From: Diphasiastrum complanatum
Lineage: Eukaryota; Streptophyta; Lycopodiopsida; Lycopodiales; Lycopodiaceae
NCBI GenBank assembly: GCA_029204225.1
Contig: CM055114.1
Span: 16,515,502-16,579,501, forward strand
Reading direction: 5' to 3'
DNA: 64,000 bases
A program made the position numbers and the translations under genes. Position 1 is the stretch's first letter. Every line of letters begins with the position of its first letter. Of the stretch, positions 11,992 to 23,697 are shown piece after piece. Below the pieces are notes generated by a model. It saw nothing but the letters and a program-made list of their open reading frames with translations. It was not told the DNA's origin and searched no databases.

Positions 11992-13760
11992 ATGGCCTCC
12001 TCTTCCTCCTCTCTGGTTCCTTGATCCTAACTTGGCTTCAAACTACTGGCCCTCTTCTTCAAGCAATGGGATTTTTTCTGGCACTATTCTCCTCTGACAT
12101 CAACATGGGGCTAGCTCTCCATGCCTATACAACGTGGGATGCACAGAAGTCGCATTTCCACATCTTGCATCAGAGTACCACCACGTACAAGGTACAAGTA
12201 AATGCTAACTCCATGGTCACCGTCAACATTGTGTCCGGTGATCATCAATCTATCTCCAACTGCCAAGTCAAAAGCCTGATCAAGGGCTATCATGGACCCA
12301 GTAATACAGGCCGCTGCACATTTGCTGAGAACAACTTTCTAGTTGTCTCAACATTTCACAAGGATCGCATCCAATCCAAGCTGCTCAGTCAGATTGTGAA
12401 ATCTTTAATGGAATTTCCAAGCCCCTCAGTACTTCCATACGACTGGCATACCTTCCTGCTCCACGACCTTTCCATTGTCATCGAACCTAACACGCACAAT
12501 CGCATCATAGCAGGTCCTCTACTGTGTAACTTTGCATGTGCGCTTCTCGAGGAGAAGGTGTGCGGGTTTAACCGATCCTGTGTTCTGTCTGCCTCCATCC
12601 CACACACTTCATTGTACCCACCTTCTAACACCTCCACCTCCCATTAATCTATAGTTACCGACACAATGGTTAGCACATGCATGCGTGGTGCCACCCCTTT
12701 CTCATCTAGTCCCCCTACCTCTAGACACCACACTGCACCTCCACAACTAACCACCCCCGCTTCCGCCACCACAACTTTTTCTTTTGCTCAACCATCCACT
12801 TCTACTACCACAACTGTTCCTCCTCTTATTGTTCCTACAACTTCTGACTCTATTCCCACATCTTCCACACCTTCCCTCGTCATTCTCGTTTCATCTCCAG
12901 CTTCCATTACCATCACTTCTTCCATTCCCCTTGCTATGGCCACTACCACGGTTTCTACTCCACCTATCGCCATCAACCCTCTTGATTCCCAATTGTACCC
13001 TGGCACCCTAGCATGGCTCAACCAAAACAACTTCACACCTCCTACCTCTCTTACATCTCCATCCATCTTCCAAACCACCCTCCAATTTCCCTATGTTTCT
13101 CCCATTCTTCAATTTGGACAATCCATCCTCACCCGCTTGCCGCAATCGCTTTTTTCACATCTCCCACCTCTCCAGTAAGGGTTGCCGAGGACGACAAACC
13201 TATGCTCGATGATGCATTTGTACATATAGTGTTTATACCATCGCCAGATCATGCTGACCCCACCGCACATGATGGCAGAAAATCTCCGAAGAAATTAGTT
13301 GAAGATGATGATGACACAGTACAGGTTGTAGGGGCCACCACACAACAAGCCCCTACTAGCACCAGCGTACCGGCTACTTCCACGGATCTCATATTGCCCT
13401 ACCAAGCCTTGGGGACTTATATCCAAGATGCGGTAGCAGCCAAAACCTCATTGGACAGCTAGATACTACTATTGACAACCAATAACACCCCGAAAATCAT
13501 GAAGCTGCAGCAAGAGTTGATGATAGCTTAGCAACACGAGAGCACCGAGAGATCATAAAGCTGCAACAAAAGGAAGACGGCCTCAATCAGTACATCCAGA
13601 GCCTCTTTAAAACACTTACGGATGCTTCAACAAAGGTGCAAGAGCTTCAATTTGAAGAATCCCAAAGGCTTGCCCCCCTCTAGGCGCAACTCCAGATATA
13701 CGAAGTTGAAAATACACGTCTAGGAGCGGAGGTGCAAGTGCTACAAAGTTATTTCAATTT
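11992..13760 (+). pseudogene. Pro/Thr-rich protein remnant of unknown, probably retroelement, origin
   Basis: An ATG at 11992 opens a Ser-rich stretch that stops at 12022; a shifted frame stays open 12021-12647 (208 codons). Next come a Thr/Pro/Ser-rich frame (12666-13178, 170 codons) and a frame at 13013-13462 whose second half is acidic (SPKKLVEDDDDTVQVVG). Glu/Gln-rich sequence follows at 13490-13750 that would form a coiled coil in spite of stops. Globular start, low-complexity linker, acidic patch and coiled coil resemble the extra ORF of some large gypsy elements, but no diagnostic motif confirms it. Frame changes indicate decay, or introns in a host gene I cannot identify. Confidence 0.35.
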
Positions 13761-14030
13761 ATACATGCATAATTATAACTCTGAGAATCATGATGATGAG
13801 GAGCAAACATTGTATTAGTGATGATGGAGGTAGTAACTAGGTACATGGTTGAGACACACAACTTTGTTGTTGCCAGTTGGGCCCGATTGGCCGGAATGCT
13901 CTCAAGGATCTGCCTTGGCCCTTGAGGTATAAAGTCGCAAGGCTGGTGTTAGGCGGCAGGCCTACCAGCCAACCGGGATAGGAGATGATTAGATTCCACT
14001 CGCTCGCCAACGTCGCCATCGGAATAATGT
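13756..14030 (+). repeat. Detached third copy of the BPS1-like promoter module
   Basis: This segment matches 33330-33570 and 38965-39190, the promoter regions of the BPS1-like gene and its truncated copy. It shares the ATTGG box (13887-13891), TATAAAG (13928-13934) and the following TCGCAAGGCTGG. It has no gene body behind it: similarity ends at GGAATAATG near 14030. It shares with the truncated copy an insertion-like segment around ATCATGATGA that the intact gene lacks, so these two are the closer pair. Confidence 0.8.
13928..13934 (+). promoter_or_regulatory. TATA box of promoter module copy III
   Basis: TATAAAG in the context GAGGTATAAAGTCGCAAGG is identical to the boxes at 33468 and 39095. 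No gene follows it here. Confidence 0.6.
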
Positions 14031-15470
14031 TCTAACAAACTTCAGTGGCATAACGATTCCAACATTATAACATAGATAACAATAACAATAACAATAACAA
14101 GCTGATATTTATATCTACAAGGCCCAGAAAAAAAACTGAAGGGAAGACCAAGAAAGTCAAATATCACAACATGAACTAACTAAGTAAGCTTGACTTTCAA
14201 TGACAGAGAACTAGACAGATGTGCTTAGAGACCCATGCTTTTGTAACCTTGTTGCTCAAATCCATTGGCATCTCCCTAATGCAAAGTGCCAATGTTGATA
14301 GGACCTACATTCAAAATGCCATGTCAATTTTATAATTTACTAACAAAGATATAAATATGCTACTATCAAAGGGATCAGTTTCCTGGAGAGGTGTCTTATA
14401 TGGGTCAGTTTGCCTGCTTACAAAAAGTTGTGCCAACTTCATTAACCACTTTTACTATTTTGAGAATTTCTTCCCTAAAGTGCATGACTTGTTCAAGAAT
14501 CAACCTATTGTTACAGGTTTAATGCATCTTGGGGGCCAAAATATGAACTAATTGCATTTTTATACCATCTTTGTCGTGCCTCATCTTATGCTCGAGTTAC
14601 TAGGATGCAAATTTTGTAGTTGACAGTCGATTATGAAAGCTCAAATTAAGAACAAGGTTTGACTAATTTCTCCTAAGTCAAACATGATGGTGAGGTCTTT
14701 ATTGCACATGGAAATTCTATAGAAAGTCTCTCGTTTTGGCTTTTTAGCCATGCTAAGCAAATGTTTGCACTTTATTTTTTAACTGCAGGCTTGCCTTGGT
14801 CATTATTCTTGTGGAACTTTGTCTATTTATTCTATTTCTCTTTGCATGTTTTGTAACATTCCATAGGCATATTTTTTAGTGTTGGTTGCATGTTACGGGA
14901 CATTTCTAATTTAGATTTTCCTAGTGCCGAGATAAAAAGGATTTATGTCAAATGTCCAATAGAAATTTGGACAGTTTTCCTGTGTGAAAGATTTTCCTAT
15001 CGATAGGCTATGTTGTAGAATTCTGAAGGAGGTTGTAGGCACTTGACATATACAAAAAACACACTTATTTTAATTTATTGCTTGGAGTGATTTTTCTACC
15101 CTTAATTTTGGAATATGGGATTTTGTAATTGCTGAAATGTGAAACCCGAAGGAACACAAGATGACACGTTCATTATAGTTCAGCGATAAGCAAGGACTTC
15201 GCCAAGATGTTTTTCTTAAATGTTGTATATCTATGCGTCTTTTCTAGACTTCCATTCTATACACCTTGCTTGTTATTGCATCACAAACAATAATATGAAT
15301 TGTATCATGACAATATATGACATTATAACACCTCGTAAATACTACCATTATAGAAGACAAGTACACAGTTGAATGATACAACAAAGAAATTTTTTTACTA
15401 TACAAACCTTGCTTGAGCTCGCTTGACCAAGCTGACTCCAACTTTACACTCATCATCAGACCCTAGCACA
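14031..15470. other. AT-rich intergenic stretch without a gene
   Basis: Only short chance frames are present. A (AACAAT)n-type microsatellite occupies about 14069-14100. Homopolymer T runs and frequent stops in all frames argue against coding. Confidence 0.6.
14069..14100. repeat. AACAAT microsatellite
   Basis: Four to five tandem hexamer-like units of the type AACAAT lie between the promoter-module fragment and gene-free DNA. Confidence 0.75.
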
Positions 15471-15473
15471 ACT

Positions 15474-15910
15474 TGCCACATCACTTATTTCACATCGAGC
15501 AATGAAATCCTAGTCAACAAATTGGTAAATTTCTAAATATACATATCCAGGCTCTACTCCCCATCTTGTAATGCATAAACTTTTGATAATAATTTGAATC
15601 AATCGCTACTAGAAAAACTTTAATCATATCAATCCTCCCATGTTGCTAGTTTCGGATATAGATCCGCCACCATGAAATAGACTTATGCCTCCCTGACGCA
15701 CTGAAAATCACTTATATTTTCTTCTTGTCATGTATATTATCGAGATTCGATGGAGCATATATGCTCCCTTTACAATTCAGTATTGCCAATCTTTAGATTT
15801 GTCTCTCTCTCAACCAAAGCCTTAGATTTTAGGTACTTGTTGAGGACCTTCATTTTTACTTTTATGATGTAGACAATTCACTATGGGCATAGTGGAATGT
15901 GGAGGAGGCA
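15474..15910 (-). pseudogene. Old copia remnant, minus strand (pair of 32205-32530)
   Basis: Minus-strand translation gives broken pieces of a copia polyprotein: a LVERETNLKIGN-like end of the integrase core near 15780-15850 and a stretch near 15490-15560 that resembles the gag region after a KVYAL motif. Stops are frequent. The same two pieces in the same order occur at 32205-32530, so the composite predates its dispersal. Confidence 0.45.
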
Positions 15911-16790
15911 AGCCAATTAATCCATTAGATAGAAAATAGAGAGAACTGCCAGAGCTTGTATTCAAGAGAATGCACAATACAATGTGTTGAGAATTTGTAT
16001 GTGTGAGAGAGAAAGTACATAGCCAACAAATAAATCCAAGATATATGCCAAGAGTAGTAGCCCTCTTGTACGTGTAATTGCAACCACAAATTGTTACAAG
16101 TAGAAAATACTATCTTGTTGCATACATGGATTTCTCTTCATTACAATTGAGAATGGAACACTCCTACATTCTCCAAATTAGGCACTGAAAATAGAACATC
16201 TTCTAAAATCTCCATAGCCTATAAAGATACCACTTTTCTTGTGGTCACAAACAAAACTCTAACTGCATTTTTTTCAATCTCATTATACCCGAGTACTTGC
16301 TTGAATTTTAATCTGTAAGCAATATAGTAAGATCACAACACATAGTGAATTAGTATTGTGAACCATTTTCGATCATAGAATCATAATTTGATCGTTGTTA
16401 TCACAACAACTAATATACCAAATCTCTATTTTCTTTAATGTACATTTGTACAGTAGAATGCTTTGTGACCATTTTTTTCTATGTCACTAATACTCGCTTC
16501 TACGACTTACACAAAATATTTGACACAAAGAAAGCATGGTTGTCATACAAGCCTAATAGCATCGCTCTCTTCATGGTTGTCTTAGACACCTACACAGATA
16601 TTTTTCTAGTCGAAAGAACGATCTAAATAATAGTCTAAATCTTGCAGTTTGTATCGATCTTGTTGAGAATTTTTTTAGAAATAGAATTCAAAATGAGGCG
16701 CGGGGGAAGTGGAAAGCTCGAGCGTTAGGTCTGCCATTTGGCCTTGATATAAGCCTTGCAAATTTTAATGTGTTTTTCAGATATTTATAT
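15911..16790. other. Gene-free AT-rich stretch
   Basis: No coding sequence is recognisable; a 62-codon frame at 16438-16626 has no family resemblance. Toward 16690 the composition becomes briefly purine-rich just before the 12-bp minisatellite. Confidence 0.5.
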
Positions 16791-16794
16791 GGAG

Positions 16795-16878
16795 GGTTAT
16801 AGGGAACGTTATATGAAGGGTTATAGGGAGGGTTATAAGAAGGGTTATATAAATGGTTATAGGGAGGGTTATGTTGAA
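16795..16878. repeat. 12-bp minisatellite, seven units
   Basis: GGTTAT (once CGTTAT) recurs exactly every 12 bp at 16795, 16807, 16819, 16831, 16843, 16855 and 16867, with unit consensus GGTTATAGGGAG. In one frame it reads as a four-residue repeat of the form G-Y-x-E/K/N. There is no wider gene context. Confidence 0.9.
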
Positions 16879-16959
16879 TTTCACACGTGTGGATTGTCCA
16901 CTACATGTACTTGTGATCTCCTAAGGTGTGTAGATGCACCAAGATCAAGACTAGATTGA

Positions 16960-17820
16960 GATTCAAGAACTATCTTTGATTCTATGGCAAAAACACACTA
17001 CTACATGCATTCAATCACTTCCAACTCTCACTCACATGTATGGGAAGTGTTCCAAAAGTATTCTAAGTAAAAACAAGCTTCTCTCCTTGAGTAGAGAGAG
17101 AAAAACCGTCATGAGCTCTCGGGTAGAGAGAGAAAGCTAGAAATTCAATGACACTCAAAATCCACTCAATCTCAAAATCAATTAGATCCAAAATGAGGAG
17201 TACAATGATACTAGTAGATTCATGAGCTACCACTATGCTTAGCTATAATTGGATCACACTTTGCCACCTCTCAATCCTATTGGACCATTGATCCATGCTC
17301 CTCTAAATTCTATTGAACTATATTCAAGCACACCTCAAATTCCTATTGGACCACACATGGTTCCACCTCTAAAACCTATTGGACCTCTTAAACTTCATCG
17401 AACAAAAGCATTACACTTGGCTACACTCTAATTAGAACAAGTTTGGCCTCCTACTCTATTTTGGCTCAATAGTGGCATTACAAGTGGAAATGGATAATTT
17501 GCCATCTATGCCAAATTTGACCCTATCAACATCCTACACCTAAATGCTTGACTATGAAATTCTATGAGACCCCTATATCAAACATTTTGATTTACTTTAC
17601 AATTCTCCACACGTGGGAACATCCTCCACACATGTGAAATTCACTTACAAACTTTTATCATAAAAAATACCAAGCTAGATTTTTGCCAATTTCTCACACT
17701 CTTCCTCAAAATATAGCTTGGAAAGGTACTAGATCACTTAAGAAGTTTGTAAATCTTTTTGAGTGGATCCTTTGGTATGCATAAGAAGTGAAGATCAGCC
17801 AAGGGATCCATCATAGCAGC
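16960..17820. other. Gene-free stretch with degenerate repeats
   Basis: The stretch contains two GTAGAGAGAGAAA tracts (17091-17140) and, at 17255-17400, four imperfect copies of a CCTATTGGACC-centred unit that read as PPLxPIGP in one frame. No gene is recognisable. It may be the LTR/3' part of the minus-strand copia relic upstream of it, but no LTR match supports that. Confidence 0.4.
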
Positions 17821-17824
17821 ACCC

Positions 17825-18253
17825 TCACCATATCCATGATAAGATCTCTTTGGTAGAGATCTCTTGCCAATGCCTTTGAAGAGCGCTCCACCAATATGCC
17901 ACTATGATCATGGGCTTCCTCCATGCTTGATGATGATCTTTGCTTTGAAAGTTCCACTTGCATGATGCATGCACCATAAATAGATAAATCTGAGGCTTCA
18001 AATCCTCATAAGGATCATGGAGATCAAGATCATAAGATGTGAAACAATGATGATTATCAAGATTATGCTTTCTAGCTTGACTAGTCCACATACAATGAAC
18101 TATATCCATGATGGATCTAATCTTGATATCAAAGACTACCTTGATCCTTTTTAGGCTAGTTACTCTCTCAAGGATGTAAGTGTCCACTTTGGATGCTTCA
18201 CTTAATCTCAAGAGGAGTTTACAATTTGCCTCAAAACATGTGAAAACATGATT
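17825..18253 (-). other. Unrecognised minus-strand frame downstream of copia copy D
   Basis: A 128-codon frame (18211-17825) lies just beyond the 3' end of the copia D frame. It has no copia motif I can identify, is rich in His, Trp and Lys, and is preceded by a poly-T/A run at 18250. It might be the remains of the RNase H side of the same element or a different insert. No function is proposed. Confidence 0.2.
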
Positions 18254-20381
18254 TTAAAAAAAATGAGTACCAAGCTCAATCTTGTTCTTACTAGAACCAA
18301 GAGCATACTTTTGACAATACAATATCTTGCTTTCAAAAAGTATTGGAAATACATCTAAGTCAATAATGACAAGAAACATGTCCATACCATAAGCATCATA
18401 CAAAACTAGTATAGCTTTTCTTGAACTTTGAGATCCAAAAAATTCAATAAAGCAAGATAGCATTTCAAGCAAAGGAAGAGAAGCATATATGAATGTGTTG
18501 TAGTAAATACAACATGAAAGATGCCCCTCTTTGCCATGTAAGGTTAGCCATAAAGACTTGGCCATGCATCTTGAAGATCCTCTTGAAATCGTATGAAGAA
18601 GAAACTCCTCCTCACACCTTGGCCCCATCATAACTTGAATACCTTCAAAAAAGATAACTTGTGATGCTTCTTGAGAAGCCTTGATCTCGGCCACTTCCAA
18701 GATTGAATCTTCATGCAATGTGACATCTCTATTCATAATCACTTTTGAAATAGAGAGTGTAAAGACACTAAAGGCCTCCTTGATGGATGAGTATCCAATC
18801 ATGATCCATGAGCTTGGATCATCCTTCCTTCTTGTTTCCAAGGGAATATGTGCAAAGCAAGCACTACCAAGTTCACTAAGGTGATAAACCTTAGGCTTTG
18901 TCTTGAATAAACCTTCATATGGTGCTATTCCTTCAAGAGCTCCAATACTCCTCAAGGCTTTGATCTTCAACGAGAATTTCTTCTCAACATATGCTTTGAA
19001 TAATAGGGAATAATCATACACCATAATACTTGAAGAGAGAAGATATGTGCATCTTGTGTGATCATCCTCCTTTGAAATATTGGACATATAAGAAACATCA
19101 AGAGAGTTTGCACTCTCACTTGGATCCAACTTGTAGGTGCCTTCAAATCTTGGTCCATATGCAAGGATCTCGCCATCCTTCTTGATCACACAATTGTCGA
19201 TATTGAAATTGACATCAAAGCCACTATCAAGAAGTTGGCCAACACTTAAGATGTTCTTTGTAAGCTTTGGGACAAAAAGAACATTGTTGAGAAAGAGATC
19301 TTTAGAAGATGCAAGCTTCAAGGGAATAATCCCTACTCCTTCAATATTGCACTCATGCTTACTTGCAAAGTATATGGTCTTCTTGACTCCATCATAAGGC
19401 AAAATAGATGAAAAAAAGTGCTTGGAGCCACACATATGTGAAGATGTTCCACTATCAATATACCATGAGTCATCCTTGTTGAAGGTGGAAGAGGAGAAGC
19501 TTGATGCCATAAGAGAGACTTCTCCATCACTTGCAATATAGTCTTCTTTCTCATTGGTGATGTTGGCTTGATTGAGTTGATTTTTCTTCTTGAAGAAATT
19601 GGTGGCATGATGGCCTTTCTTGCCACAATAAAAGCACTTGATCTTCTTCTTCTTGAGATTTGAAGTAGAAGCATGAGAGGTATTATCCTCCTCCTCTTCA
19701 TCTTGGTCTTTAGCTTTGTCATTAGAGAAGTGATGATGTTGCTTCTTACTCCTCTCTTTGTGCTTGGCAAATAGAACTTTGCCATCATCATGATTGAGTG
19801 ATAGCTTGTCCATCCTCAAGAGTTTGTGCTATTGTCTTGATTCTTCAGAAATAAGCACACTTTGAAGGGCCTCCAAACTTGGTAACTCCTCCTTAATGGC
19901 ATAGGATTGGACAAGGTTGTCATATTCATCTCTCAAGCCATTGAGAAGGACTTTGGACTAGCTCACTTTGATTGATTGATTCACCAATACATGCAAGCTC
20001 CCTATGAATATCCTTGACTCTCAAAACATAATTAGATGCACTCTCATCACTCTTTTAAGTACTTTGGAATATTTGATTTCTAAGCGTGAGGAGCCTAGAG
20101 GTGTTCTTAGCCTCATAGATGGACTTGAGACAATTCCAAGCTTCCTTGGATGTAGAACAATCACCAATCTCCCTCAATATCTCATTAGAGACATTCATCT
20201 TAATGTAGTGGAGAGCCATCCTAGCTCTCTTCTTGTATTTTTGTACCTCTTCAATCCCAAGTACAATGTCCATCACATCTTGGAGTGTCAAGATGGACTC
20301 CATCCTCAACTTCCATATTGAATAATTGGAAGTAGACAATCTCTCACTTGGTTGCAACAAGTATGAACTCATTGAAGTCAT
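18254..20381 (-). pseudogene. Copia gag-pol relic on minus strand (copy D) with in-frame internal deletions
   Basis: Gag starts with ATG at 20381 and runs open to 20055, then is broken until 19819, from which 521 codons are open to 18254. The knuckle reads CFYCGKKGHHATNFF, with the last Cys replaced by Phe. Protease WYIDSGTSSHMC is intact (about 19440). The pre-integrase signature and first half of integrase are missing between SKEDD and TRCTYLLSS (about 19075), and a second block is missing near 18945, yet the frame stays open through both. After the integrase C-terminal part (IPLETRRKDDPSSW, about 18820) the sequence no longer looks like copia pol. Its likely 5' LTR lies at 20766-21432. Confidence 0.85.
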
Positions 20382-20765
20382 GTAAAGTGGAGATAAATAA
20401 AAGTGATGAACAAAAAATGTTGCTTCTCTCTCACTATAGGATCCAATAATGGTGTGCTACCATCTCCTATGCAAGATCTTGCAACAAATTGTGAGATGAT
20501 TCTCACTAGCTATCTCAATCTCTCCAAAACTAGATCTACTTCACATCAAATGATGGAGTATGGGCAAAGTTAGGATCAAACACTCTTAGCACGTGTGAAA
20601 TACACTAAGAAACCAAATTTGACTTAAATACAATGATATTGCATGAAACAAAATGGCTAAGATCTCAAAACAGTGCCTAGATCACATATAGATGAGATTG
20701 GTAAGCATTCATCTGTGATTTTGGATCAAACAAGCAATCTCTTGACCCTAGAATGTTAGAGAATA
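20382..20765 (-). other. Leader of copia copy D
   Basis: This non-coding stretch lies between the gag ATG and the LTR-like repeat. No primer binding site complementary to iMet is visible next to the LTR end, so the site was lost or the leader was rearranged. Confidence 0.4.
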
Positions 20766-21432
20766 TGCAAGATTTATGCCACATTTCTAACCTAGTTTAC
20801 TTGAATGCTGGCTCCTACATTAATCCACAAGAAAACATGAAATCTAATTTTCAACTAGGAAAGCAAGAAAACTAATCCACTCTAAATCCACAACCACACA
20901 CAATATGAATGGAAGGGCATGATCATAGGGACATCACTCAAGAAAACCATCATGATCAAGGAGCTTAGTGTAGCATTAAACTCATGGGAAATCTTCTTAT
21001 TAAGCATGGAGTAGATACAATGCAAAAAGCTCCTCTTCACAAAGAGGGAGTCTCTTAAAGAAGCAAGAGAGCTCCTTCGGTGGCATCCTAGTGGAATTTC
21101 CACATTTCACAAATTACAAGTGGAATATTGCTCTCCACTAGAGGTCTCCATCAAAAGGTGGCTCACTCTACTTTCTTTAAGAGGAGTCTACTTGCATTTA
21201 TTACATTTGCTTAGAAATACTAGTTCCTACATGGTCATTCCATCTTCCGGGATTCACCATGAGGCTTACATAGTTCTTACTTGTTATTACTAACTAGCAT
21301 TTCTCGGCTCTCATACTCGACTCTCAATCTTCATTAGTCTCGTCTTTTCAGAGACCTCCTCGGTCTAAGGTGAGAGGTGCTCTTGAGTTGCTCTGTCCGA
21401 GTATCTTGGGGATTCGTCAGAATCAACCAACA
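20766..21432 (-). repeat. LTR-like repeat, probable 5' LTR of copia D
   Basis: About 667 bp match 25617-26278. On the plus strand it starts TGCAAGAT and ends CCAACA, so minus-strand ends are TG...CA. Its place just upstream of copia D gag on the minus strand fits a 5' LTR. Flanking pentamers (GAATA and GAAAT) are not a convincing target site duplication. Confidence 0.6.
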
Positions 21433-21823
21433 GAAATGGTGATCTCTTTAGAGATCAAGTACATGAACAACCTGTGTACTGGTCCAGCAGTCTTCACACG
21501 TGTGGAGAGTGCCACATCATGTAGATTCACCAATAGGAGTCATATATGCTCATTTTTCAAAGTTGACTCATCATACCAGCTAGAAACCAAAAGCTAGTCT
21601 CCATAAAATAGGGATATTTTCTATAAAATAGATCTAGTGAAATATGTACATCTAAACAAGTACATCCTTATCCACATGTGTGAACAACATCTTGACATGT
21701 GGTAGCATTTACTCATTTACATGGAAGTGCAAACTATTTACAAGGATATTGACCAAAATGACTTTTTCTTAGATTCTAGTCAAAAGTCAAGTTCACACTT
21801 GTGTAGATCTATCTAAAATGGAT
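21433..21823. other. Gene-free spacer
   Basis: AT-rich sequence without a coding candidate. It carries a CACGTGTGGAGAGTG word similar to the ACACGTGTG words seen in several LTRs of the window. Confidence 0.5.
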
Positions 21824-22560
21824 CTAACTTTGTACAAGTACTTTTTCTACTTCCTTTGCAAGCCTAGATAGATTTTTGCTTCTCTCTACTGGTGAGAAAG
21901 TATCAATGTAGTCGATTCCATATTTCTGTGAAAAACCTTTTGCAACCAACCTTGTTTTGTATCTAATGTTTTCTCCATCAGGACCTGTTTTGATTTTGTA
22001 GATCCACTTGCATTTGACTGGTTTTCTTCCATCAGGTATAGATGCAAGTGTCCATACATTGTTCTTATACATGGACGACATTTCATCCTCCATTGCTTGA
22101 ATCCAGTGATCTTTATCTAGTCCATCAATAGCTTTCTCGAATGTTTGAGATTTGTCTATGAACCCACAAAATTCGATGGTTGTATTTGTGAAAACATCCT
22201 GACCAAACCTTTCTAGTGGTTTTCTTTGTCTATCAGATTTTCTCAGAGTCTGTACAGGTTTCGAATTCGATTCTGCATTTTCGGATTCGACCTTGTCTGG
22301 TGGAATTCAAGCTGGTGATTCGAGTATGTCAGGTACTCGATCTTGAATTCCCTCTGAATTTGGTAATTCTCGTTTATCATCTGCTTGTTTTACTTCTAGT
22401 GTTAGTAGCTCATACTAATTTTTGAGAACTTCATAGCCGACTAAATCATTGTCTGCTATGTACTTTGACTCATCAAACTTGACATCTCGAACAACTTTTA
22501 TTCTGCCAGTTTCGGGTATGTAGACTCGATATTATGATGAATGTAACTCGAATCCTACCA
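21824..22560 (-). pseudogene. Copia integrase-RT linker and RT start (copy F), minus strand
   Basis: The frame at 22093-21824 carries the classic copia RT opening: [46 protein letters not shown] and onward, ending abruptly after [16 protein letters not shown] instead of the expected RT core. Toward 22560 broken frames show the integrase C-terminal/linker region (a VRDVKFDES-like stretch). The rest of RT and RNase H are absent. It belongs to a different copia family from copies A-D. Confidence 0.85.
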
Positions 22561-22569
22561 GACATTAGA

Positions 22570-23100
22570 GAAAATATTGGTTTGAAAAGGGCCCTATAAG
22601 AATTGCCATGTAGGCTGCCTGAGTTTACAACTCGGGCAACCAAGTATAATAAACTAAAATAAAATTTAAATCATTAATGTGAAAAAAAGATATAACAAGA
22701 GGTGTGAGAAAAGTCTTGAAAAAATCAGAATTAATGGGGGAGAAGGGTGCAGATTTTTTTACAATCAGTAGTATTTAGAACCATTGGGGGGGGTGGGGGT
22801 TGGTGGTAATTTTGAATTTGTTAAGAGAAAAAGAGAGAGGGGGTGTTTTTTAATTTGAATTTGTTGAGAGAGCGGGGGGGAGGGGGCGCACACTCTTCGA
22901 GATGTTGGGCCCATTCGGGGCACGGCCCCCCTGTGATGCCACATAGCCCATCTCTCCCCCATCCCCCTTGATGCCAGCACAGGGGGGTGCGTTGGCGCAT
23001 GGGCACTAGCACGCCCCCTCCCAACCAACGCGACTATGAGGGGGAGCCAGTGTGCAGTACGAGGGGAGGGGAGGCCGGGCTGGCACGGCTGGGTAGGACT
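22570..23100. repeat. GC-rich insert between copia F gag and pol pieces
   Basis: The interval contains a C/G-rich core (about 22860-23090) unlike the AT-rich surroundings. Just left of it are two imperfect copies of GAATTTGTTRAGAGARRRRG (22816, 22856) followed by G-rich runs. Overlapping minus-strand frames of 67-87 codons are Pro/Arg/Gly-rich by composition and not credible proteins. Origin is unknown; it replaces the gag end, protease and integrase of copia F. Confidence 0.5.
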
Positions 23101-23576
23101 TGAAGAAAATAACTAAGTTGTTTTTCCTTAGAAATTGTATTTTCTGCACCAGAATTTTGCAAGGAAATAAATAGGTCTTTTATCTTTTGCATGAATGTGT
23201 TCAGGTCTTTGTCGTTCCACTGTAAGTAAGGTAATCGGTCTTCCAAGAACATGATCTGATTATGAGATCGAGCCTCATTCTTGGTTTGCAATTCTTCCCA
23301 TAAATCCTTTGCGTTTGAAATTGATGTAAGATCTAGCATTATATTGTCATGCACTGAAGACACAATAATTGCTATAGCTTTGTCATTTTTTAGACTCCAT
23401 TCTTAAAATTCTTTGCCAGGAGTAGCTTCTGGCTTCTCCTCAATTGGTTCTACCCATCGCCATAGACCTTTGTCCTTCAACAAGAGTGAAGTCTTTAATT
23501 TCCAAATCAAGTAGTTTGAACCTTTTGGGTCCAAGATTGTAGTGATCTTAGCTTGAATATTGGTAATCGACGACAT
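23034..23576 (-). pseudogene. Copia gag N-terminal fragment (copy F), minus strand
   Basis: Gag opens at 23576 with MSSITNIQ, followed by a SNYLIWKLK motif typical of copia gag. A TAA near 23403 interrupts it, then an open frame (23363-23034) has DLWEELQTKNEARSH and a DRLPYLQW region. The last 15 or so residues are encoded by the GC-rich insert and are not gag. Zinc knuckle and protease are missing. Confidence 0.8.
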
Positions 23577-23679
23577 CTTTTAATTCTGAATAAGCTCCAA
23601 ATAGCGGCTTATTGATGGATGTATGAAGAATGCTAAGAGGGATACGAAGATACCACTGTATCACCTTTAATTCCGCTAC

Positions 23680-23697
23680 TTTGATACCACTATAGGA
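23680..23697 (-). promoter_or_regulatory. Probable primer binding site of copia F (minus strand)
   Basis: The minus strand reads TGGTATCAAAGTAGC, one base different from the iMet-type TGGTATCAGAG, about 105 bp before the gag start. It marks the 5' end of copia F; the LTR would lie at higher coordinates but its borders are not clear. Confidence 0.5.

Noticed and set aside
16795-16878. Interstitial telomere repeat
   Set aside because: The unit is 12 bp and has TATAGGG, not the 7-bp TTTAGGG plant unit.
22765-23028. Overlapping Pro/Arg-rich minus-strand frames
   Set aside because: GC-rich low-complexity DNA; open frames are expected from the lack of AT-rich stops.
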